Below, in pieces: positions 1-7,438 of a stretch of DNA of 13,210 nt; position 1 is the stretch's first letter, and every line of letters starts with the position of its first letter. The notes beneath the pieces were generated by a model. The model was not told the origin of the DNA, made no database searches, and saw only the letters and a program-made list of their open reading frames with translations. A program made the position numbers and the translations under genes. This DNA comes from Cellulomonadaceae bacterium. Its GTDB lineage: Bacteria > Actinomycetota > Actinomycetes > Actinomycetales > Cellulomonadaceae. The stretch is taken from assembly GCA_031283115.1 (NCBI GenBank), contig JAITCK010000202.1, forward strand, positions 1 through 13,210, read 5' to 3'.

Positions 1-1
1 T

Positions 2-424
2 GTCGCTGCACCCCAGTTCGACGACACCACCTTCGACCACCCCGTCTCACAGTCCGCAGTCACCGGAGCCGCCATCAACGCTGGCATTGACGACTCCAAG
101 GTGGAAGCCGCTGAAACCTTCATCCGCTTCCTCGCCGGAGAAGAAGGCGCCAAAGCTATCGCCGGCCTGGGTCTGGTTCCCCCCTTCACCAATGACGCCG
201 TCATGGACGTCATGTTCTCCGTAGCCGGAATGCCCACCGACGACGTCTCCCGCCAGGCCATCTCCAACGTGGACGGTCGCATCGCCTTCCCCGTCAACCC
301 CAACACCCCCATCGTCGTGCAAATCCTTGAAGACCTGCACTCTGCGGTGATGACCCACTCGGTCAGCATTCAGGACGCTATCGCCCAGGCCAACAGCCGG
401 TTCACCAGCGAAGCCACCAACTGA
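2..424 (+). CDS. ABC transporter sugar-binding protein, C-terminal part (5' truncated)
   Basis: The frame is open from the left window edge to the TGA at 422-424, giving the last 140 residues of an extracellular solute-binding protein (family 1). Recognisable are the helix that follows the hinge (SKVEAAETFIRFLAGEEGAK, about residues 32-51 of the fragment), the downstream GLGLVPPF segment and the C-terminal helix (QILEDLHSAVMTHSVSIQDA), which in this family carries residues that close the sugar cleft. The signal peptide and lipobox lie outside the window. It is followed by two permease genes, so it is the ligand-capture subunit of the importer at the cell surface. Ligand specificity cannot be read from this fragment; the operon points to uronate-containing oligosaccharides. 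The GTG at 101 is only an internal codon, not a start. Confidence 0.85.
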   Translation, partial: VAAPQFDDTTFDHPVSQSAVTGAAINAGIDDSKVEAAETFIRFLAGEEGAKAIAGLGLVPPFTNDAVMDVMFSVAGMPTDDVSRQAISNVDGRIAFPVNPNTPIVVQILEDLHSAVMTHSVSIQDAIAQANSRFTSEATN

Positions 425-439
425 CCTGCACGCACACCC

Positions 440-484
440 TGACAAGGCGAGACCGGAACACCCTTGACCGGCCTCGCCTTGTCA
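440..484 (+). promoter_or_regulatory. Stable intergenic hairpin between binding-protein and permease genes
   Basis: TGACAAGGCGAG (440-451) is perfectly complementary to CTCGCCTTGTCA (473-484), and after one mismatch CCGG (453-456) pairs with CCGG (468-471), leaving an 11-nt loop. No U-tract follows, so it does not look like a full intrinsic terminator. Hairpins at this place in sugar ABC operons commonly protect the upstream message and reduce read-through, so that binding protein exceeds permease. That role is inferred here. Confidence 0.6.
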
Positions 485-522
485 AGGCGCGTCGCCACCC
501 CACATCGCACCTGGAGGTTCAC

Positions 523-1494
523 ATGACAGTCACGTCCCTTGACGCGACCGCCGGAAAAGGCAGCCTGCCATCATCGGCAAGCGGCACGCCAACGGCGCCC
601 GCACAAAAACGCCGGTCTGGCGCCAAACTCAAACTGCGCAACACGGCCATCGGCTGGAGTTTCATCCTGCCCAACTTCGCCGGATTCGCCATCCTCACCC
701 TGGTTCCCATCATCACCATGTTCTACATGTCGCTGACCGACTGGAACATTTTTGGTGCCTCCAACTTTGTGGGCCTGGCCAACTACCAGCGTCTGCTCGG
801 TGATCCCAGCTTCCGCACAGCCATGGGAAACACCTTCTTCTACGCGATCATCCACGTGCCCGTCACCCTGGTGGCGTCGCTGGCCCTAGCCCTGCTGCTC
901 AACCGCAAGATTCGCGGAGTAGCCTTCTTCCGCACCGTGGCCTTCTTTCCCTACATCACGTCCATCGTGGCTATCGCCGCCGTGTGGAACATGCTGTTCA
1001 GCCCGGAAGCCGGACCCATCAACCAGCTGCTGTCCGCCTTCGGGGTAGAAAACCTGCCCGGCTGGACGGTGTCCACCACCTGGGCTATGCCCGCCATTCT
1101 CATTGTGCAAACCTGGCGGTTCATGGGCTACTACATGCTGTTATTCCTGGCTGGCCTGCAAACCGTTCCAGCCGAACTCTATGAGGCCGCCCGCATGGAC
1201 GGCGCCAAAGCGTGGAGCCAGTTCTGGCATGTCACCCTGCCCTGCCTGCGCCCCACCACCTTCTTTGTCACCGTCATGCTGTCCATCAACGCCTTCCGCG
1301 TATTCGACCTAGTCATGGTGATGACTAACGGCGGGCCCGGTCAGTCCACCCTGGTGCTGTCGCAGTTCATCTGGCAGCGAGGCTTTGAACAAAACCAGTT
1401 CGGTTACGCCTCAGCCGTCGCCGTAGTCCTGTTCGCCATCTGCATCCTCATCACCATCATCCAATTCTTCTGGAACAAGAAGCGGGAGGCCTGA
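523..1494 (+). CDS. ABC sugar transporter permease, MalF/UgpA-type
   Basis: This is a 323-residue inner-membrane permease of the binding-protein-dependent sugar importer (CUT1 type). About six hydrophobic segments follow a charged, Ser/Ala-rich N-terminal tail of roughly 40 residues; the first is around residues 43-68. The cytoplasmic EAA loop that docks the ATPase is clear: EAARMDGAKAWSQFWHVTLP from residue 221, followed by CLRP. The sequence MTNGGPGQST after it is typical of the MalF-like partner. ATG 523 is preceded by GGAGG at 513-517 with a 5-nt gap, fixing the start. One base separates its stop from the next permease, so the two are translated as a pair. No ATPase gene is nearby; such systems usually share an MsiK/MsmX-like ATPase encoded elsewhere. 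Confidence 0.93.
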   Translation: MTVTSLDATAGKGSLPSSASGTPTAPAQKRRSGAKLKLRNTAIGWSFILPNFAGFAILTLVPIITMFYMSLTDWNIFGASNFVGLANYQRLLGDPSFRTAMGNTFFYAIIHVPVTLVASLALALLLNRKIRGVAFFRTVAFFPYITSIVAIAAVWNMLFSPEAGPINQLLSAFGVENLPGWTVSTTWAMPAILIVQTWRFMGYYMLLFLAGLQTVPAELYEAARMDGAKAWSQFWHVTLPCLRPTTFFVTVMLSINAFRVFDLVMVMTNGGPGQSTLVLSQFIWQRGFEQNQFGYASAVAVVLFAICILITIIQFFWNKKREA

Positions 1495-1495
1495 C

Positions 1496-2398
1496 ATGTC
1501 TGTGTCAACTGAAATCCGTGTCGCCGTTGAAACTCACGTCTCCGGTGCACAAGCGCCTGGCCGCAAACGTGCCGCCGCCGCATCCGTCTCCCTGCGCCTG
1601 CTCGGCTACATTGCCCTGGCTGTCGCCTCGGTTGGCCTGCTGCTTCCCTTCGTGTGGATGCTGGTCTCATCACTCAAACGCAACATTGACGTGTTCACCG
1701 TGCCCATCCAATGGATTCCCGACCCGGTGGTCTGGGAAAACTACCTGACCATCTGGCAGCGCACCAACATGGGCACTTGGCTGGGTAACACCCTGTTCAT
1801 CTCCGTAATTGTCACCGTGTTGCAGGTGCTTACCGGCGCTTTTGCTGCCTACGGGTTTGCCCGCGTGCGCTTCCCTGGCCGTGACATTCTCTTCCTGGCC
1901 TACATCGGCACCATCGCGGTGCCCTGGCAGGCCATCATGATCCCCCAGTTCATCATGATGTCCAACTGGGGTTTGGCCAACACCCGCTGGTCCATCATCC
2001 TGCTTCAAGCCTTCGGCGCCTTCGGCGTGTTCCTGATGAAGCAGTATTTCGAATCCATCCCCGAATCCCTCAACGAGGCCGCCCGTATTGACGGGCTCAA
2101 CGAATACGGCATCTGGTGGCGCATCATGATGCCCCTATCCGTGCCCGCTATCGCGTCGCTCACCCTGCTGACCTTTGTCAACACCTGGAACGACTTCCTT
2201 GGCCCCCTGCTCTACCTGCGCGACAACTCCCTGTGGACCGTGCAAGTAGGTTTGCGAACCTTCATCGGCCAGTTCGCCAGCGAACACGCCATGATTATGA
2301 CCGGGTCTGTCCTGTCAGTGCTGCCCATCGCCATCATCTTCTTCCTGGGCCAACGCTACTTCGTTGAAGGCATCGCCTCGACTGGCGTGAAGGGCTGA
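1496..2398 (+). CDS. ABC sugar transporter permease, MalG/UgpE-type
   Basis: This 300-residue membrane protein is the second permease of the importer. The N-terminal 30 or so residues are polar, and the first membrane segment is LGYIALAVASVGLLLPFVWM. The EAA loop reads NEAARIDGLNEYGIWWRIMM from residue 193 and is followed by PLSVPAIASL. The segment FVNTWNDFLGPLLYL and the C-terminal FFLGQRYFVEGIASTGVKG tail, with its GVKG end, are hallmarks of the MalG branch. ATG 1496 lies one base after the upstream TGA and has GGGAGG at 1484-1489 inside the end of the previous gene, so translation is probably coupled. It would form the heterodimeric channel with the preceding permease. Confidence 0.93.
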   Translation: MSVSTEIRVAVETHVSGAQAPGRKRAAAASVSLRLLGYIALAVASVGLLLPFVWMLVSSLKRNIDVFTVPIQWIPDPVVWENYLTIWQRTNMGTWLGNTLFISVIVTVLQVLTGAFAAYGFARVRFPGRDILFLAYIGTIAVPWQAIMIPQFIMMSNWGLANTRWSIILLQAFGAFGVFLMKQYFESIPESLNEAARIDGLNEYGIWWRIMMPLSVPAIASLTLLTFVNTWNDFLGPLLYLRDNSLWTVQVGLRTFIGQFASEHAMIMTGSVLSVLPIAIIFFLGQRYFVEGIASTGVKG

Positions 2399-2405
2399 TC
2401 AGGCA

Positions 2406-3149
2406 ATGAACGGCACGACAACAGGGCAGCAGTTCCGGGCTTCACAACCTGGGGCAGCCCCCCAAGGGCGCATCTTCAACCACGAGTTGTATGAACTGGC
2501 CTTCGGCACCCTCTACACGGGCCTGGCCACCAACCTCATGCTGGTGATCGCCTGCCTCCCCCTCGTGATGTTGGTCATCACCACCGACCCGGCCTCCTCC
2601 TGGCCGGTGCTGGCCTTGACATCGGTTCTGGTTGCGCCCGCCCTGGTGGCAGCCTTCACCGTGTTTCACCGCTACTCCACTCGCAACACCACCCAAGTAA
2701 TCCGCACCTTCTGGCGAGCCTGGTGGCAGCACCTTCGCCGATCCCTGGCCATCGGCGCCACGACCGCTGCCGTGGTCACCGTCGCAACCCTCAACACCCA
2801 CTACCTGCTGGGCTCTGACGGGACTGCGTCGCCAGCCGTCGGCGCTGCCGCAATCCCCTTACAAGTGACGATCAGCCTACTTGCCCTGGTCACCGCTGTG
2901 GTCGCCCTGGTTGCTGTACCGGAAGTTCCGCACATGCGGCTACGGCACCTATTACGGACCTGTCTGCTGCTGGGTGTCCGCCGCTGGTACCTCACCATGC
3001 CTTCGCTGGCCGTGGCCTGGCTTTTTGTCAACCTCATCGCTGAACATCCCGCCATCGCCTTGGGAGTGGCCGGCGCGCCACTGGCCTTCGCCCTATGGGG
3101 GGCCTGCCGGTTCGCCCTGCGACCCATCCTCAACGACACCCCGTCGTAA
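2406..3149 (+). CDS. YesL/DUF624-like membrane protein
   Basis: This 247-residue protein has a polar N-terminus and about five or six hydrophobic segments, near residues 38-60, 66-87, 112-130, 147-171, 195-212 and 216-236. The early segment around NLMLVIACLPLV, the APALVAAF block and the following FHRYSTRNTTQVIRTFWRAW stretch resemble the DUF624 (YesL) family, small membrane proteins of unknown biochemical role often encoded beside carbohydrate ABC transporters and uronate or pectin genes. The start ATG is 7 nt after the preceding stop with only a weak AGG upstream, so expression likely depends on coupling to the permease gene. A role in transport or in folding and assembly of the importer is a guess from context. 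The family assignment is moderately sure, by pattern only. Confidence 0.65.
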   Translation: MNGTTTGQQFRASQPGAAPQGRIFNHELYELAFGTLYTGLATNLMLVIACLPLVMLVITTDPASSWPVLALTSVLVAPALVAAFTVFHRYSTRNTTQVIRTFWRAWWQHLRRSLAIGATTAAVVTVATLNTHYLLGSDGTASPAVGAAAIPLQVTISLLALVTAVVALVAVPEVPHMRLRHLLRTCLLLGVRRWYLTMPSLAVAWLFVNLIAEHPAIALGVAGAPLAFALWGACRFALRPILNDTPS

Positions 3150-3247
3150 ACCAGCGGCCCGCCGCAAACTGGAAGCCCACCGCCTCGCTGCCACACCACC
3201 GCACGACACCCCATCTTTTCCACGCTGTCAAGAAAGAGACCATCGAC

Positions 3248-4402
3248 ATGTCTGACGTGCTGAAAAAAGCCTTAGCTGACGCCATCGACACCACGCGCCG
3301 CAACATTCCCGCCTTCGCCGACCGCTACCCCGACGACACCACCGTCAACAACTGGTACCCGCCACGCCCCGCCCGCGACGGCTTCCCCCAAGGCGCCAAC
3401 GAAGGCTGGACCACCAGTTTCATCCCCGGCTGCCAGTGGCTTGCCTGGGAAATGACCGGAGACAACGCCTTCCGTCAAGCCGCCCAAGCCCACGCCAAAG
3501 ACTTTGCCCGCCGCGTACACAAGGGTGAAGGTCTAGCCACCCACGACCTCGGCTTCCTCTACACCCTGTCCTCCGTGACGCCCTGGCGCCTGACCGGCAG
3601 CCAAGAAGACAAGAATGCCGCCCTAGCCGCCGCCGACGCCCTCATGGTGCGGTTTCTGGAACCGGCCGGAATCATCCAAGCCTGGGGTGACCTGGTAGAC
3701 CCAGCCGAACGAGGCCGCACCATCATCGACTCCCTGATGAACATGCCCCTACTCACCTGGGCCTCCCAGCAGACCGGCGACCAGAAATACGCTGACGCCG
3801 TGCGCCGCCACACCGCGCAACTAGCCCAACACATCATCCGCGCCGACAACACCACCTTCCACACCTTCTGGTGGGATCCCAGCACCGGCGAACCCCTCAA
3901 AGGCACTACCGCGCAAGGCTACGCCGACGACTCCTGCTGGGCCCGCGGCCAAGCCTGGGGCATCTACGGGTTCGCCCTCAACTATGAGGCCACCGGCAAC
4001 CCCGACCTGCTGGTGGCCGCCCGCCGCTGCGCCGACTACTTCCTGGCCCACCTGCCCGCCGATGGCGTTCCCTTCTGGGATCTGGTGTTCAACGACGGTG
4101 ACGACCAGCCACGCGACTCGTCATCGGCCGCCATCGCCGCCTGTGGCCTGCACCAACTGGCCTCCCTAGAAACCGACCCCCGACTGGCCGACCGCTACCG
4201 TGCCGCAGGCCAGGCCATGATTGAAGCCGTCACCGCTTACAGTCCGCAAGGCGAAGGCGTCGAATCTGACGCCCTGCTGCTGCACTCCGTGTACAACCTC
4301 AACAAAAATGAGGGCGTCGATGAAGGCTCACTGTGGGGAGACTACTTTTACATGGAAGCCCTGGTGCGCCACCTCAACCCGCGGTGGAAGCGATACTGGT
4401 AG
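3248..4402 (+). CDS. ugl: Unsaturated glucuronyl hydrolase, glycoside hydrolase family 88
   Basis: This is a predicted cytoplasmic enzyme (384 residues, no signal peptide) that hydrates and cleaves the terminal 4,5-unsaturated uronic acid from lyase-produced glycosaminoglycan oligosaccharides, releasing 4-deoxy-5-keto-uronate. Two aspartates match the catalytic pair of the family: D100 in HDLGFLY and D161 in TIIDSLMNMPLL. They are 61 residues apart, the same spacing as Asp88/Asp149 in the Bacillus GL1 enzyme. The GYADDSCWARGQAWGIYGF block is the other GH88 hallmark. ATG 3248 was chosen because an AGAAAGAG element (3231-3238) lies 9 nt upstream; a longer in-frame start at 3095 would overlap the DUF624 gene and add no domain. 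RhiN-type GH105 enzymes are a more distant alternative. Confidence 0.92.
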   Translation: MSDVLKKALADAIDTTRRNIPAFADRYPDDTTVNNWYPPRPARDGFPQGANEGWTTSFIPGCQWLAWEMTGDNAFRQAAQAHAKDFARRVHKGEGLATHDLGFLYTLSSVTPWRLTGSQEDKNAALAAADALMVRFLEPAGIIQAWGDLVDPAERGRTIIDSLMNMPLLTWASQQTGDQKYADAVRRHTAQLAQHIIRADNTTFHTFWWDPSTGEPLKGTTAQGYADDSCWARGQAWGIYGFALNYEATGNPDLLVAARRCADYFLAHLPADGVPFWDLVFNDGDDQPRDSSSAAIAACGLHQLASLETDPRLADRYRAAGQAMIEAVTAYSPQGEGVESDALLLHSVYNLNKNEGVDEGSLWGDYFYMEALVRHLNPRWKRYW

Positions 4403-4465
4403 GCGTCTAGCCTTATAGCGCGCCGCTGAAACCCCACCCGACTGCACGGCCCCAAGGAGCACAGG

Positions 4466-6283
4466 TTGCTGATCGACGCCCTCGATGCACGCTTTGACTG
4501 GCATCCCTGGGACTTCACCGCCCAGGCCAGCCCGGACGCTCGCGCCCGGCAGCAACGCTGGCAAGACTCTCTGGCGGCGGAGCGCAGGGTCAGTATCGGG
4601 GCGGACTGCTACCTGTCACCGCAGGCGGTCATCCTCACCGACAGTTTGGCCGTGGGCGACCGAACCACCATCGCCGCTCTAGCCCACCTCACCGGCGACG
4701 TGGCCCTGGGCGCCGACTGTTCCGTCAACGTCAGTGCGGCAGTGCGCGGGCGAGTGACCATCGGCGATGGTGTGCGCATCGGCGCCCACACGTCCATTTT
4801 GGCCTTCAACCACGGCGTCGAAGCAGGCACACCCATCCGCCTTCAACCGCACACCAGCCGTGGCATCACCATCGGCGACGACGTGTGGGTGGGTTCGCAG
4901 GTGGTCATCCTCGACGGTGTCGCTGTCGGCAGTGGGGCCGTCATCGGGGCGGGGTCTGTGGTCGCTAAGGACGTTCCGGCAGGGGCCGTCGTCGTCGGGA
5001 ATCCTGCCCGCATTGTCCGGTGGCGTCAGGGGGGCGATGACTTGCCCGAAGGTGACCCGGCCGGCAACTCTGCTGCCGACTGTAGCGCAAGCACCCCTGG
5101 AGCAACCAGGGGCGATGCGTCGCCGGAAGGCGTTGCAGGTTCAGCGCACCAGCACGGCCTCGAATCGCAGCTGGCCCGGTGGAGCGAAGGCGTCACCGAC
5201 AGCATCACGGCCCTGCTGAACGCCTGCTGGCTGCCCGAGCGTCGCCTGTACACCAACCTTCCTGGCACTACGCCCAGCCTGCGCGCCCAATGCGATGCCG
5301 TTGAACTCGCCCACCTTGCTCACGGCGCACCACCGCCGCATCTTCCCCAGGCCGAGATAGTCGCCCTGCTGCATAGTCACCAAGACCCGGCCACCGGGCT
5401 CATCGCACCGCTCAACGCCGACAGCACCCCCCGCGACGCCTCCCGTGATCTGATCCCCTTCGACAGTATTTCCCTTGATGTGGGTGACGGCGAGATCAGC
5501 TACCACCTGCTGTGTGTCGGCTACGCCCTTGACTTGTTGGGTTCGCGGCTCCCCCACCGCATCGCCGCCTTGGCTGATATGACGGCAGCAGACCTGGTTG
5601 CCATGCTGGATGCCCTGCCCTGGGAGGGCGAAGCCTGGGCTGCCGGGCATCAGGTGGACGCCATCGGCACAGGCCTGCGGTGGACTATCGAAGGCCGTTA
5701 TCAAGCCCAGCCGGGCCTGCTTGAAACTCTTTTCGGCTGGCTGACCACCCGGCAGTCCGCAACGCGAGGAATGTGGGGCAAGCCCGCGCCCAGCGTCGGA
5801 TACATGCAGGTAGTCAATGGTTTCTACCGGGCCACACGGGGAACCTACGCCCAATGGGGCCTGTCCCTGCCCTACCCTGACCGCACTATCGACACGGTGC
5901 TGGCCCACGCAGGCGACGCCCGCTATTTCGCCCGCCACCGGCAGAACGCCTGCAACGTGCTTGATGTTGCCCACCCCCTCTGGCTGGCCAGCCGTCAAGC
6001 GCCGACGTACCGCCGGGATGACATAGGTGCCCTAGCCGCACGACTGCTGGCCGACGCCCTGACACACTACGATGCCAGGCTCGGGTTCGGGTTCTCCGCC
6101 CCCAACCCCGACGGCAGCCGTCACGGCGAAAAGCAGCAGGTCAGCCTCCAAGGCACCGAAATGTGGCTGGCTATCATCTGGTATCTCGCCGACCTCACCA
6201 ACCTGACAGGAGTCCTCCTCTACCACCCCCAAGGAATCCACGCCCCCAACCCTGCACCCGCCCTCACCCGCGCCGCTCAATAG
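4466..6283 (+). CDS. Fusion: hexapeptide-repeat acetyltransferase plus helical toroid-like domain
   Basis: This is a 605-residue two-part protein. Residues about 40-188 form a left-handed beta-helix of hexapeptide repeats of the maltose/galactoside acetyltransferase class: ISIGAD-like turns, a candidate catalytic His at 116 in AFNHG, then [17 protein letters not shown] and the closing [19 protein letters not shown] low-complexity Gly/Ala/Ser/Asp linker (about 190-232) leads to an all-helical region of some 370 residues with repeated landmarks (QCDAVELA 275, HQDPATG 305, [10 protein letters not shown] 394, [15 protein letters not shown] 494, [15 protein letters not shown] 563) that look like an alpha/alpha-toroid; I do not recognise its family. 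The start is TTG with AAGGAG at 4454-4459 and a 6-nt gap; no ATG or GTG lies between the in-frame stop at 4427 and it. Given its neighbours it may modify an imported amino sugar, but substrate and function are unknown. Confidence 0.8.
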   Translation: MLIDALDARFDWHPWDFTAQASPDARARQQRWQDSLAAERRVSIGADCYLSPQAVILTDSLAVGDRTTIAALAHLTGDVALGADCSVNVSAAVRGRVTIGDGVRIGAHTSILAFNHGVEAGTPIRLQPHTSRGITIGDDVWVGSQVVILDGVAVGSGAVIGAGSVVAKDVPAGAVVVGNPARIVRWRQGGDDLPEGDPAGNSAADCSASTPGATRGDASPEGVAGSAHQHGLESQLARWSEGVTDSITALLNACWLPERRLYTNLPGTTPSLRAQCDAVELAHLAHGAPPPHLPQAEIVALLHSHQDPATGLIAPLNADSTPRDASRDLIPFDSISLDVGDGEISYHLLCVGYALDLLGSRLPHRIAALADMTAADLVAMLDALPWEGEAWAAGHQVDAIGTGLRWTIEGRYQAQPGLLETLFGWLTTRQSATRGMWGKPAPSVGYMQVVNGFYRATRGTYAQWGLSLPYPDRTIDTVLAHAGDARYFARHRQNACNVLDVAHPLWLASRQAPTYRRDDIGALAARLLADALTHYDARLGFGFSAPNPDGSRHGEKQQVSLQGTEMWLAIIWYLADLTNLTGVLLYHPQGIHAPNPAPALTRAAQ

Positions 6284-6297
6284 AAACTCAATAGAAA
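6276..6297 (+). repeat. Perfect 11-bp tandem duplication over a stop codon
   Basis: CTCAATAGAAA occurs twice in direct succession (6276-6286 and 6287-6297). The first copy contains the TAG stop of the acetyltransferase fusion. The second, with the following G, supplies AGAAAG (6293-6298), the only visible ribosome-binding element for the kinase gene, 9 nt before its GTG. A simple slippage duplication is the likely origin. Confidence 0.8.
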
Positions 6298-6307
6298 GTC
6301 TTGTCTC

Positions 6308-7417
6308 GTGTCTACTTGCCCGTCTTTGTCTGTCCGCCCCTCCAATGAATGCCGCTACGATGTCGTCTCCCTCGGTGAAGTGATGCTCCGCCTCGACCCG
6401 GGCGACCGCCGCATCCGCACCACCCGCACTTTTGACGCTTGGGAAGGCGGCGGCGAATACAACGTGGCCCGTGGCCTGCGCCGGGCCTTCGGGATGCGGG
6501 GCGCCATCGTCACCGCCCTGGCCGACAACGAGGTGGGACGCCTGGTCGAAGACTTCATCCTCACCGGCGGCCTGGACACCTCATGGATTCAGTGGAAAAA
6601 ATATGACGGCATCGGCCGCCCCGTCCGTAACGGCCTCAACTTCACCGAGCGCGGCTTCGGCGTGCGCGGGGCCGTCGGCGTGTCCGACCGCGGCAACACC
6701 GCCATCTCCCAGATGCAGCCCGACGATGTGGACTGGGACGGCCTCTTTGCCCAGGGGGTGCGCTGGTTCCACACGGGTGGCATCTTCGCTGCCCTGTCCG
6801 AATCGACCGCCGACGTGGCCGAAGCAGCCATGACGGCAGCGAAAAAGCATGGCACCGTCATCTCTTACGACCTCAACTACCGGCCCTCCCTGTGGAAGGG
6901 CATCGGCGGGGAGGCTCGCGCCCAGCAGGTCAACAAGCGGCTGGCCTCCCTGGTCGACGTGATGATTGGCAACGAGGAAGACTTCACCGCTTCCCTGGGC
7001 TTCGAGGTGGAAGGCGTCGATGAAAACCTCACCGACCTGGACACGTCCGCTTTCCGCGCCATGATTGAGCAGGCGTCGGCCACCTACCCCAATTTCCAGG
7101 TGATCGGCACCACCCTGCGCGGCGTCAAAACGGCCTCCATCAACGACTGGGGTGCTATCGCCTGGTCTCGGACGGAGGGCTTCGCTGAGGCTACCCACCG
7201 GCCCAACATGGAAATCTACGACCGCGTGGGCGGCGGCGACTCCTTCGCTTCCGGCTTGGCCTACGGCCTCATGGAACTGGACTCCCTGCAGCAGGCCGTC
7301 GAATACGGGGCCGCCCATGCCGCCATTGCCATGACCACCCCCGGTGACACCACCACCGCCACCCTGGCCGAAGTCACCAAACTGGCTGGCGGCGGTAGTG
7401 CGAGGGTTGATCGCTAA
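6308..7417 (+). CDS. kdgK: PfkB-family sugar kinase, probable 2-keto-3-deoxygluconate kinase
   Basis: This predicted cytoplasmic ribokinase-fold enzyme (369 residues) would phosphorylate 2-keto-3-deoxygluconate with ATP to KDPG, the last kinase step of unsaturated uronate degradation. Visible are the N-terminal VVSLGEVMLRLDPGD strand, the GGGEYNVARGL sugar-binding signature (47-57), SYDLNYRPSLW (186-196), the nucleotide-side GNEEDF and the PfkB signature 2 DRVGGGDSFASG with catalytic base D311. The DxNYRxxLW block favours KDG kinase over fructokinase or ribokinase, and GH88 in the same operon supports it, but specificity is inferred. It is longer than E. coli KdgK, mostly in loops. GTG 6308 is chosen because AGAAAG lies 9 nt upstream; the only alternative in frame before the first strand is a TTG at 6326. 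It ends 21 nt before the convergent polymerase gene. Confidence 0.82.
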   Translation: MSTCPSLSVRPSNECRYDVVSLGEVMLRLDPGDRRIRTTRTFDAWEGGGEYNVARGLRRAFGMRGAIVTALADNEVGRLVEDFILTGGLDTSWIQWKKYDGIGRPVRNGLNFTERGFGVRGAVGVSDRGNTAISQMQPDDVDWDGLFAQGVRWFHTGGIFAALSESTADVAEAAMTAAKKHGTVISYDLNYRPSLWKGIGGEARAQQVNKRLASLVDVMIGNEEDFTASLGFEVEGVDENLTDLDTSAFRAMIEQASATYPNFQVIGTTLRGVKTASINDWGAIAWSRTEGFAEATHRPNMEIYDRVGGGDSFASGLAYGLMELDSLQQAVEYGAAHAAIAMTTPGDTTTATLAEVTKLAGGGSARVDR

Positions 7418-7438
7418 CCGCCAAGGCCAGCGCCACAG

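Noticed and set aside
3095..3247. Extended start for the GH88 hydrolase
   Set aside because: The extension overlaps the DUF624 gene end, is Pro/His/Arg-rich without a signal peptide, and the family normally starts near the residue encoded at 3248.
5141..5998. 285-codon minus-strand open frame
   Set aside because: It is fully opposite the well-supported fusion gene, has no recognisable motif and is rich in Gly/Val as expected for a high-GC shadow frame.
6581..7318. 245-codon minus-strand open frame
   Set aside because: It lies antisense to the PfkB kinase, with no motifs and shadow-like composition.
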